From JAKQIM01 sp964633225 (GTDB lineage: Bacteria; Chloroflexota; Anaerolineae; Anaerolineales; UBA4823): a stretch of 64,000 bases of DNA. Shown in pieces: positions 42,840-50,765 of this stretch (within the stretch, counting starts at the first letter, position 1; each line of letters starts with the position of its first letter). The position numbers were made by a program, and so were the translations under genes. The DNA lies in the NCBI GenBank assembly GCA_964633225.1, contig CAZWFQ010000003.1, forward strand, positions 1 through 64,000, in the 5' to 3' direction. Under the pieces are notes generated by a model that worked only from the letters and a program-made list of their open reading frames with translations, was not told where the DNA came from and made no database searches.

Positions 42840-44558
42840 CTAACAGTTCTGTAATCGCGCCTGCTCTTTATGCAGGATGCGCCGCAGCACCGCCACCGAT
42901 GCGGCATACGTAGAATCCATACCATAATACGATAGGCTGCCCGCCCCAAGGTTGCGTCCCTTGCTCAAGGGTGTATCTGAGACATAGTGGATGATCCCCA
43001 GGTCAAAGGGCAGGGCGTACAGGTTGACGATCTCGTTGACAGGATGACGCACCGGACGGTACATCTCGTACACCGCTGAGAGATACGGACCAGCCTCCAT
43101 CTCGATATCGGTGTAGCCTTCGCGATAAAACACATCCATATAATTCATATTTTGCAAAAAGGTGCCGCGCACCGTCACAGCTTTCTGGTTATCCAGAACC
43201 GTGCCGTATAACAAATAGGGGGCCACATTGGCAGCCGTGAAGCAATTGGAAAACAGGTATGAATTTTGCGAATGCTCATCGTGCACGACATTGGGGATGA
43301 CGATATCGCCCACGGCGCCGTTCAACGATGCGGCCTTACCCATCACGTACACTCCCAGCACCCGGCCCACCTGCTCAGCAACCTCGGTAAGAATGTTGTA
43401 AGCCGAAAGGCCCAGCGGGTAATCAATGTTCAAGATCAGGGCATCGCTTTTGGCAAGGCTGTCCAGGTCTTCAGCAGACAGGCGCGGATCCAGGTTCTCA
43501 GGCCGCAGGCGGCTGACTTCGATCACCTGGGCGTCCAGGTCAAAGCTGTGCTCGCTGGATACCCGGCGGACCCCGCCTTCCTTCTCAGCCCGGCGCTGTT
43601 CCTCCACCCAGGGCTTCCCATCTTCATTGGCCTGGAATTTCTTCAGCACATAATAGAGGAAATTTTGCTTGCTGGCAACTGATTGCTGGTTCTGAACGGT
43701 GTGCCACTCTTTCAGCAGCTCTTCATTGCCGGGTTTTTCCAAGAAATCCACCAGCGCATCACGCTGGCGAATGGCGTGGCCTGTCAGCAGGTTGACCAGG
43801 CTGTGGGTATTGCTGGAGACAAAATAAACCGGACGCCGCAGCAAGTCGGGGGCGGCGCGTTCGATCTGCTCCCACCACATGGCGGTTGCCCGGCGGTAAG
43901 AACTCAACGAGCCGCTCAACAGGCGTACACGCAGCCGGCGCGGGGCGGCTGCCATGCGTTCCAACACAGACACAAAGTCCCGGCCCCAGATCGTGCGCAG
44001 CCGGCCCAGGTCGTCCAGCGAAATTTGCAGCGCATCAGCCAGTTCTTTCTGAGCACCAATGCGCTGTTCAAGGTCAACAAAGCGAGAATTCAAACGGTTC
44101 GGCGCAAAACGCTGCAAGAGGGTGTGGATCTTATTCCACTCGATCTGGTAAGCTGTTAACGCCGGGATAATATCGTCAATATCACTGCGGCTGGCGATGA
44201 AACAAGCCAGCGTGTCTTGACCATTATAAAAAGAACGGCGGCGGCGGGCCGGAGCAGAGACCTGTTCCCAGCTTTCAATAGCAGAGAATCCGTGCATCCC
44301 AAAAACCTCAGTGCTCTGGCCCAGCACCACCAACTGCACCTGGTGAATGCAGGGCGGTAGGCGCAGCGTACTATAGATCAGTGCCGCCATATCGGGGGTA
44401 TGCTCGCGCGCCGCCGGATGCAGCAGCGACTTCATCCCCGCATGCGCTTCTTCTAATGTGCGAATCTGCACATCAGCAGTGGAGCGCAGCAAAGAATAGC
44501 AAGTGCGCAGGTAAAGCTCAACCTCTTCTGAGGCCGTGCTGGGAACGGTTCTTTCCAT
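42840..44558 (-). CDS. Large unknown protein with nucleoside-phosphorylase-like C-terminal half
   Basis: 572 residues, no confident family. The N-terminal ~320 residues are mostly helical without known motifs. The C-terminal part has SDALILNIDYPLG, VYVMGKAASLNGAVGDIVIP, VRGTFLQN and DIEMEAGPYLSAVYE, which resemble the purine nucleoside phosphorylase/MTAN fold, where GDIVIP and EMEA line the base and ribose sites. A final GMDSTYAASVAVLRRIL segment is also notable. If active it would cleave a nucleoside, which would suit a neighbourhood of purine-type molybdenum hydroxylases. It is followed by nothing for 45 bases and preceded by a small membrane protein 8 bases upstream, likely one transcript. 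Confidence 0.6.
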   Translation of the reverse strand: MERTVPSTASEEVELYLRTCYSLLRSTADVQIRTLEEAHAGMKSLLHPAAREHTPDMAALIYSTLRLPPCIHQVQLVVLGQSTEVFGMHGFSAIESWEQVSAPARRRRSFYNGQDTLACFIASRSDIDDIIPALTAYQIEWNKIHTLLQRFAPNRLNSRFVDLEQRIGAQKELADALQISLDDLGRLRTIWGRDFVSVLERMAAAPRRLRVRLLSGSLSSYRRATAMWWEQIERAAPDLLRRPVYFVSSNTHSLVNLLTGHAIRQRDALVDFLEKPGNEELLKEWHTVQNQQSVASKQNFLYYVLKKFQANEDGKPWVEEQRRAEKEGGVRRVSSEHSFDLDAQVIEVSRLRPENLDPRLSAEDLDSLAKSDALILNIDYPLGLSAYNILTEVAEQVGRVLGVYVMGKAASLNGAVGDIVIPNVVHDEHSQNSYLFSNCFTAANVAPYLLYGTVLDNQKAVTVRGTFLQNMNYMDVFYREGYTDIEMEAGPYLSAVYEMYRPVRHPVNEIVNLYALPFDLGIIHYVSDTPLSKGRNLGAGSLSYYGMDSTYAASVAVLRRILHKEQARLQNC

Positions 44559-44566
44559 GTAAACTT

Positions 44567-44986
44567 TTACCGTTGCGTGGGCCGGCGCTTCTTGATTGGA
44601 GGAGCGTCAAAACGCCCATAGCGGCGCGCCCCGCCCATGCGGTACATAACGGCATAGATAATCGATATCAAGCCAAAACCGACGAACAAAAACGCAATCG
44701 AGAAGAGGATTTGTCCAGTGGTGAAGCGGCTCAAGAAGCCGTTCACCTGGGCAATGTAGGTATTCACAAACAAGATCTCTGTATCATCCGAATAGGCTAA
44801 CGCCATTGGTTGGTACATGTTGGCAGGCAAAGGGACCAGGCGAGAATTCATGAACACATCTGCCCCAACCCAGGCCATAATAGGAACCAAGATGATCAAA
44901 AAACAGCCAATTCCACGCCACACTGGATGAATTGACCAGGGACGCTCACGTTGACCTTTATCCATTCTTCCAGGACCAAAACCCAT
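44567..44986 (-). CDS. Small two-helix membrane protein of unknown function
   Basis: 139 residues. Two membrane segments (about 26-45 and 93-116) flank a loop of about 45 residues; both ends are basic (KKRRPTQR at the C-terminus). SD AGGAGG is 6 bases before the ATG. It lies directly upstream of the phosphorylase-like gene and 57 bases from the end of the FAD/2Fe-2S gene upstream. Function unknown; it may anchor its neighbour (inference). Confidence 0.65.
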   Translation of the reverse strand: MGFGPGRMDKGQRERPWSIHPVWRGIGCFLIILVPIMAWVGADVFMNSRLVPLPANMYQPMALAYSDDTEILFVNTYIAQVNGFLSRFTTGQILFSIAFLFVGFGLISIIYAVMYRMGGARRYGRFDAPPIKKRRPTQR

Positions 44987-45043
44987 CTCACACCTCCTGT
45001 GGCGGGCTTTTACCCACCCTGTTCAAGATTAATGATGGCGCCT

Positions 45044-46456
45044 TTATTCGCCTGCTTGTGCTGCTTTCTCAATTGCTGAAACGATCGAATAATATCCCGT
45101 GCAGCGGCACAAGTTGCCGCTGATGGCCCACTTGATCTGCTCGGTGGAAGGATGTGGGTGCTCCTCCAACAGCTTAGCCGCCGACATAACAAAGCCCGGC
45201 GTGCAGTAACCGCACTGCACCGCTCCCGCATCAATGAAGGACTGCTGCACCGGGTGAAGCTGCTGGCCCTGGGCCAGGCCCTCGATCGTCACGATCTCTG
45301 CCCCATGGGCGCGCGGCGCAGGCACCAGGCAGCTCATCACCGCCATGCCATCCATAAAAACGGTACAGGCCCCGCACTCACCCTCCGAGCAGCCTTCTTT
45401 GGTGCCAATCAAGCCAGCCTCTTCGCGCAGCAGGTGCAGCAGGGTTTTGTGCTGGCCCGTAGTGAAACGGTAGGGCTGGCCGTTGATGATCGTTTCGATG
45501 GCCGTTTGCGGGCTGTCGTTGTGCATCAGGCTGGCAGTGAGCCCCAAGCCATGGCTGCCCGCAGACAGCAACACCGGATCTGATGGGAAATCGGGTTGGC
45601 ATTGGCCCGTGATGGCCTGCAAACAGCGCTGTACACAGACGCGCACCATATCCAGACGGTAATCCTTCGAGCTACGCACATCGTCTATCGGCCGCGCCGA
45701 GGCCTTGGCCAGCCTGGCAGCTTCCGCCAGGGTTTCTTCGTCTGGCCTGCGCCCCACCAGGTAAGCTTCGGCTTCTTGAGCATGCACAATCTTAGGGGTC
45801 ACAGCCCCCAGGGTGATGGAAGCATGCGTAATGCGCTCGCCATCGAACGTCAGAACCGCGGCCGCATTGACCAACGAGATGGCCTGCGCCCGCCGCAGTC
45901 CGAGCTTATAGAAATTGCCACGCTGGTTGGGTTGCAAGGCCGGGAAGATGATCTCTACCAGCATCTCATCTGGTTCCATCACCGTTCGCCGCACACCCAT
46001 GTAAAAGGCATCCAACGCCACGCGCCGCTCGCCGCGCACAGAGCGCAGCACCACCTGGGCACCAAGAGCCATCAAGGGAGAGATGGTATCGTTGGCAGGC
46101 GAGGCCGTGATCAGGTTTCCAGCCACCGTACCGCGGTTACGGATCTGCGGCGCACCGACCTGCCAGGCAGCCATAGCCAGTGGAAAGGCGCGCTCAACGA
46201 TCAATTGGGAGGCTACGCATTGGTTGTGGCTCACCATGGCCCCCAGGTGGATCATGCCTTCATCATCCAGTTTGATTTGATCCAGCCCTGGGATGCGGCT
46301 GACATCCACCAACACATCGATCCCTTTCCGTAAACCGCGCTCCAACTCAAGCACCAGGTCAGTTCCACCGGCCACAATGCGGGCATGCGCCCCTTTTTCC
46401 GCCAGGATCTGTACCGCTTCTTCAATACCGATTACATTATGATATTCATGCCACAT
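45044..46456 (-). CDS. Molybdenum hydroxylase FAD subunit fused to 2Fe-2S subunit (FAD first)
   Basis: 470 residues. Residues ~1-280 are the FAD-binding subunit (IVAGGTDLVLELE, GAPQIRNRGTVAGNLITASP, LRRAQAISLVNAAAV). Residues ~315-470 are the two-iron-sulfur subunit: plant-type cluster CSEGECGACTV plus a later Cys, then QCGYCTPGFVM and LCRCTGY. The usual fusion order in XDH proteins is 2Fe-2S then FAD, so this order is less common. It passes electrons from the Mo site through both clusters to FAD. Likely partner: the large subunit at 30427-32646. It overlaps xdhC by 11 bases. Confidence 0.92.
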   Translation of the reverse strand: MWHEYHNVIGIEEAVQILAEKGAHARIVAGGTDLVLELERGLRKGIDVLVDVSRIPGLDQIKLDDEGMIHLGAMVSHNQCVASQLIVERAFPLAMAAWQVGAPQIRNRGTVAGNLITASPANDTISPLMALGAQVVLRSVRGERRVALDAFYMGVRRTVMEPDEMLVEIIFPALQPNQRGNFYKLGLRRAQAISLVNAAAVLTFDGERITHASITLGAVTPKIVHAQEAEAYLVGRRPDEETLAEAARLAKASARPIDDVRSSKDYRLDMVRVCVQRCLQAITGQCQPDFPSDPVLLSAGSHGLGLTASLMHNDSPQTAIETIINGQPYRFTTGQHKTLLHLLREEAGLIGTKEGCSEGECGACTVFMDGMAVMSCLVPAPRAHGAEIVTIEGLAQGQQLHPVQQSFIDAGAVQCGYCTPGFVMSAAKLLEEHPHPSTEQIKWAISGNLCRCTGYYSIVSAIEKAAQAGE

Positions 46457-47261
46457 CTTTATTCTCCATTTGTGCCGTCATGGTCTGGCCGCTGCCGCCT
46501 TTTTGCAGCATGATGATTTCAGCCATGATACTGACAGCGATCTCCTCAGGGGTCTCAGCATTCAGTTCCAGGCCAATCGGAGAACGCACGCGCCCCAATT
46601 GATCCTCGCTGACACCCTTTTCCAATAATTGCTTGCGGGTCATGCCCCAGCGGCGGCGTGAGCCGATCAGGCCAATGTAGGCAGCCGGGGTCTCCAATAG
46701 GGCCGGCAAGCCAGCCACATCCACATCCACGCCGCGGGTGGTCAACACCAGGTAGGTCCAGGGGGTGATCTTCAAATGGGCCGGCAGATCAGCCATCGGC
46801 ACGGGGTAAAAAGCATTCCCATCGGGGATGGCCTCGGAGGTACACAGCTCTACCCGATCGTCGCTGACGGCAACGGAAAAGCCCAACCAATGCGCCAGGT
46901 GCGCCACGGCCTTGCCAACATGCCCTGCGCCAAGAACTACCAGGGTTGGTTTAGGTTGCAGTGGTTCCACATACACCTCCACCTGCCCACCGCAGATGCC
47001 CGGATCGCCGCGCTGCGGGTCGGCCATATTATATTCCAACAGGCGCGGCTGGCCATCCAGCATGGCCTGGAGCGCCTCTGCGATGACACGATTCTCGATC
47101 TCACCACCGCCCACTGAACCCACCAGGCTGCCATCAGGCAGAACCAGCATTTTGCTGGTGGTGTGGCGAGGTGTGGAGCCGCGGCTGCGCACAATGGTAC
47201 ACAAAGCGGCGGCTTCATTGCGTTCTTCCAGATCAGCAATTACCCGGTAAATTGACTGCAT
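46446..47261 (-). CDS. xdhC: XdhC/CoxI-family molybdenum hydroxylase maturation protein
   Basis: 271 residues from ATG 47261 (SD TTGGAG 7 bases upstream; the open frame to 47342 would overlap the pyrophosphatase). N-terminal CoxI part with TIVRSRGSTPRHTTSKMLV and SVGGGEIENRVI; C-terminal Rossmann part with LVVLGAGHVGKAVAHLAHW and YIGLIGSRRR. XdhC binds the molybdenum cofactor, protects it while it is sulfurated and inserts it into the apoenzyme. It sits between the pyrophosphatase and FAD/2Fe-2S genes with overlap or 1-base spacing, so one operon. Confidence 0.93.
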   Translation of the reverse strand: MQSIYRVIADLEERNEAAALCTIVRSRGSTPRHTTSKMLVLPDGSLVGSVGGGEIENRVIAEALQAMLDGQPRLLEYNMADPQRGDPGICGGQVEVYVEPLQPKPTLVVLGAGHVGKAVAHLAHWLGFSVAVSDDRVELCTSEAIPDGNAFYPVPMADLPAHLKITPWTYLVLTTRGVDVDVAGLPALLETPAAYIGLIGSRRRWGMTRKQLLEKGVSEDQLGRVRSPIGLELNAETPEEIAVSIMAEIIMLQKGGSGQTMTAQMENKDVA

Positions 47262-47262
47262 A

Positions 47263-48609
47263 TCAATGCTCCAATAATCCCAACACCACCGGCAAGAGTT
47301 GCTTTTTACGGCTGACCACGCCTGGCGCGCTAAAGGTACCATCCGGCAAGCGGGGATAAGGCAGGTCGGCCAGCATCGGCGGCGCGTTGACGGTCAACAA
47401 ACGGCTGGCATTATCGACCACATCCGTCACCATCAGCATGGCAAAGTCAAGGCCACTCTGCTGGCGCAGTTCGGTCAGCGCGCCAGAAAGGGGTTCCAAA
47501 TGCTCATCCATCTGCATCAGGTCGGTCACCTCGGCCTGGGCAATGGCAAAGTGCAAACCACCGGCTTCATAGATCTTTAAATCAGAGCTGACGATCTCGC
47601 GCGAGTCACGCGTGGCTAACCCCGCTCCAGCCTGTATGACCTGTTTGCCATAATCCTGAATGGTCTCACCTGCCAGGGGACTGTTGCGAACGAAAGCCCA
47701 ACGCCCCAGGCGTTCGGCTGCCCGCCGGTCGCGGTCGGTGGTGGTGGGCGAGGTGAGGATCAACGTATCAGATAGCAAACCAGACAAAAGCATGCCAGCC
47801 AGGGCTGGTGGGGCGCTCAAGCCTGCATCCTCGATGCGCTCAGAGACCAGGGTGCTGGTGCTGCCCACGATATCCACCGTAAAGCGGATCGGCACATGGG
47901 TGGAATTATTCCCCAGACGGTGGTGATCCAGGATCTCGACCAGCTCAGCTTCTTCAATTGCACCCAAGGCCTGACCCGGTTCGTTATGATCGACCATCAC
48001 GATGCGCAAGCGCGGCGGGTTCAACACATCCCGCTGGTTGGCCACGCCCACATAAAGGCCTTTCTCGTCTACCACCAAGAAGTCATTATGTTCTTCGCGC
48101 AAGATGCGATTGATGACATCGCGGATGCGCAAGCCAGCCGGGAAGCGCGGCGCTTCTGTATCGCAGGCTTCGCGGCAGGGCGTATCTAAAATCTCTGCCA
48201 GGCGCATTTCTTGCCGCCGCAAGTGAGGGCCAACCAACTTACCCAGGTAATTGAACAGGCTAAGACCAGTGACCAACCCCAAAGGCACACCGTCATCGCT
48301 CACGATGGGGGCAACGCCCCCCGTGCGGCTGGCAATTCCCCAGCCTTCGCGCAGTGGGCTCTCGGGCGTGGCGGTATCCAGGCGGCGGGTGACCGCATCA
48401 AAACGCGGCGAGGCATCGGTCAACAGCAGAGGGGCGTCCAATCCCAGGCGTCTTAGAATCCAGGTAGTTTGAAGATTGGTAGCCCCGGCGCGTGCTGCGA
48501 TGGCATCTGTACCGTCTCGCTCTCGCAGCAGCCAGGCATAGCCCATGGCGGCAGCCACAGAATCGGTATCGGGGTTCACATGCCCAATCACATAGGTCTG
48601 GTCAGTCAT
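47263..48609 (-). CDS. ppaC: CBS-domain family II (Mn-dependent) inorganic pyrophosphatase
   Basis: 448 residues. DHH domain with GHVNPDTDSVAAAMGY, VMVDHNEPGQ and ILDHHRLGN; C-terminal DHHA2 with the substrate-binding SRKKQLLP near 434. A pair of CBS domains (about 65-205) is inserted in the DHH domain, as in adenine-nucleotide-regulated CBS-PPases. It hydrolyses pyrophosphate in the cytoplasm. It lies one base upstream of xdhC. Pyrophosphate made by MocA-type cytidylyl transfer would be removed here (inference). Confidence 0.92.
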   Translation of the reverse strand: MTDQTYVIGHVNPDTDSVAAAMGYAWLLRERDGTDAIAARAGATNLQTTWILRRLGLDAPLLLTDASPRFDAVTRRLDTATPESPLREGWGIASRTGGVAPIVSDDGVPLGLVTGLSLFNYLGKLVGPHLRRQEMRLAEILDTPCREACDTEAPRFPAGLRIRDVINRILREEHNDFLVVDEKGLYVGVANQRDVLNPPRLRIVMVDHNEPGQALGAIEEAELVEILDHHRLGNNSTHVPIRFTVDIVGSTSTLVSERIEDAGLSAPPALAGMLLSGLLSDTLILTSPTTTDRDRRAAERLGRWAFVRNSPLAGETIQDYGKQVIQAGAGLATRDSREIVSSDLKIYEAGGLHFAIAQAEVTDLMQMDEHLEPLSGALTELRQQSGLDFAMLMVTDVVDNASRLLTVNAPPMLADLPYPRLPDGTFSAPGVVSRKKQLLPVVLGLLEH

Positions 48610-48632
48610 AGATGGCGTTTCTATCCTCTAAC

Positions 48633-50726
48633 TCAAGCCTTTTTATTCGCAGCCTGCTCACGCAGTTGTTCGACGCGGTTTAGCAGCACCTGCGCCTCAC
48701 TATGTGCACCGCGCTGCTTGAACAGGTCACTAGCTTGCAAGCAAGCTGCAACCGCTTCGTTGATAGAGCCTGCGGCCTCAAACTGATCAGCCGCCATGAT
48801 CAGAAAATCGGGGTCTGCGTGCTTCATCATCCAATGACCAACTGCCAGATGGTACTGCAGGCGGTAAGCGGTCGGGATCAACTCATATGCCAGGTCGCGC
48901 AGGACATCGTGCTTGAAAATGTATTCCTGCTCGCTAGAGTATTCACTGTTGGCGCGCGGGAAAGCCAGTTCTGCTTTGACCAATAAACGCAGCCCTTCTT
49001 GTACCGACTGTTCAGCCAGCACCGAGGGCACCGTCAGGTGCAGGTCGGTATGCTTCCCCACAAAAGCACGCACGGCCGATTCAATACCGCCTACCCAAAA
49101 TACACGCCCCGAGACTGCCGCCAACATCGCCGCAGCTCTTGCCAGGCGCGGCAGATCAGCCAGGCGGGTCTTGAGCAAAGCAGGCAACGATTCAGGTGGC
49201 TGCGTGCGCAGTTGAGACAGCTTCTCATACATCAATTCCTCGCCGCCTTGTTCACTGCTCTTCAAGAGCAGGCGCACGATCTCTTCCAAGAAGTATGGGT
49301 TGCCTGCCGCATACCGCACCAGCGGGGCCAAAACATGATCCGGCAGAGAAGCCAGGTTCGGATAAGCATTCATCACCGTTTCGGCATTGGCTGGCAGCGG
49401 GTCCAACCGGATCACCCGCCCCAGGTCAGACAACTTGCAGGTTTGTGTTTGGCAGGGATGATCCAAAAATTCAGGCGCTACACCTGCCACAATCAACAAA
49501 GGCAGGCGGCTATCTGAAGAATTATTCAACAAAGACAGGACCAATTCCAGGCTGTCTGGATCTGACCATTGAAGATCATCCAACACCAGCGTGGTAGGGC
49601 GCGAGCTCGCAATCCGCTTCATCAACTCACGCGTCAACTCAAAAGCCCGCTCCAACCGGCCCTGTGGATTTTGGGCAAAGGAGGCCAAGTAGGGGCTGCC
49701 CTGCCAGGCAAGGCCCACCAGGCTGCCTACCAGGTGCGCCGCCTCCAAGAGCGGCACCGGGCCCAACGTCCGCCCCCAGGCGCGCTGGAATTCACGCAAA
49801 AACTTCTCATTGGTTACCGCCGGGCTTTCATCAGGCCGCAAGCCAAAACGGTTGTACCAGACCAATTTCCACATGTGAAAGGGCACCCGGGCCGTTTGAG
49901 CCAGGGCGCGTGCCGATAACAAGTAGAAAGAGTTGTTATTGCTCTCCAAGAGGCCAGAAAACTCCATCAGCAAGCGTGATTTTCCAATCCCTGGCTCACC
50001 GCTCACCAGGATCAAAGCCGGCTTGCCCGAGCGCACCACCTCCTGGTATTGTTCGTTCAGTTGGCTCAACACCTCAGACCGGCTGGTCATGCGGGTCGGC
50101 AGGTTATCCAGGGTGCCGTAACGTGCCCGGCCTGAAGTAGCTTGCGTATCAATGACCTCATAAGGCTCGACCGGCTTTGGGAAACCCTTCAATTGGATCT
50201 GCGGAAGTTTGCGCACCTGGAAGGCTCCACGTACAGCCTGGTTGGTGGCATCTCCGATCAAGATCGTCTCTGCCTCAGCCGCGTCTGCCAGGCGAAAGGC
50301 CAGGTTGACCACTTCGCCCATGACCGTGTATTCTTTCTGCGAGCCAACATAACCGGCATAAACTTGTCCGGTGTACATTCCAATACGTAGTTGAAGCGCC
50401 AGCCCTTGTTTCTCGGCAAATTTGACATACCCAGCAACAGTTTTTTGGATCTCCAGGGCCGCTCTCACAGCGCGCTCAGCGTCATTTTCGCCCAGGGCCG
50501 GCACACCCCACACCGCCATCAGCATGTCACTCATGTGCTTGCAGATGTACCCGCCATGCCGCGCAACCACTGCTTCCAACCGGGGCCAGGCTTCACGTAC
50601 CACCTCTCGCAAGGTGTCCAATTCCACCCGCTCGACCAAAGCATTCAAACCCTGGACGGACACAAACATCACCGTCACCAGGCGACGCTCTTCAGGATAA
50701 CGATCAGATTCTTGAGCAGAAGTCAT
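48633..50726 (-). CDS. Class III cyclase-like domain fused to an AAA ATPase (signal ATPase)
   Basis: 697 residues from ATG 50726. The cyclase-like domain (about 12-190) has HMSDMLMAVWG, RIGMYTGQVYAGYVG and MGEVVNLAFRL. In the first metal motif the usual FAD(I/L)xG reads FVSVQG, so the first metal Asp is missing and catalysis is doubtful. An AAA/STAND-like ATPase (about 215-470) follows with P-loop GEPGIGKSRLL and VLDDLQWSDPDSLELV, then a helical C-terminal region. Such fusions are common signalling proteins of uncertain target. It divides the two molybdenum hydroxylase sets. Confidence 0.85.
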   Translation of the reverse strand: MTSAQESDRYPEERRLVTVMFVSVQGLNALVERVELDTLREVVREAWPRLEAVVARHGGYICKHMSDMLMAVWGVPALGENDAERAVRAALEIQKTVAGYVKFAEKQGLALQLRIGMYTGQVYAGYVGSQKEYTVMGEVVNLAFRLADAAEAETILIGDATNQAVRGAFQVRKLPQIQLKGFPKPVEPYEVIDTQATSGRARYGTLDNLPTRMTSRSEVLSQLNEQYQEVVRSGKPALILVSGEPGIGKSRLLMEFSGLLESNNNSFYLLSARALAQTARVPFHMWKLVWYNRFGLRPDESPAVTNEKFLREFQRAWGRTLGPVPLLEAAHLVGSLVGLAWQGSPYLASFAQNPQGRLERAFELTRELMKRIASSRPTTLVLDDLQWSDPDSLELVLSLLNNSSDSRLPLLIVAGVAPEFLDHPCQTQTCKLSDLGRVIRLDPLPANAETVMNAYPNLASLPDHVLAPLVRYAAGNPYFLEEIVRLLLKSSEQGGEELMYEKLSQLRTQPPESLPALLKTRLADLPRLARAAAMLAAVSGRVFWVGGIESAVRAFVGKHTDLHLTVPSVLAEQSVQEGLRLLVKAELAFPRANSEYSSEQEYIFKHDVLRDLAYELIPTAYRLQYHLAVGHWMMKHADPDFLIMAADQFEAAGSINEAVAACLQASDLFKQRGAHSEAQVLLNRVEQLREQAANKKA

Positions 50727-50765
50727 CAATTCTTACAATCCCTCGTTGTGAGCTGGATAAACCAG

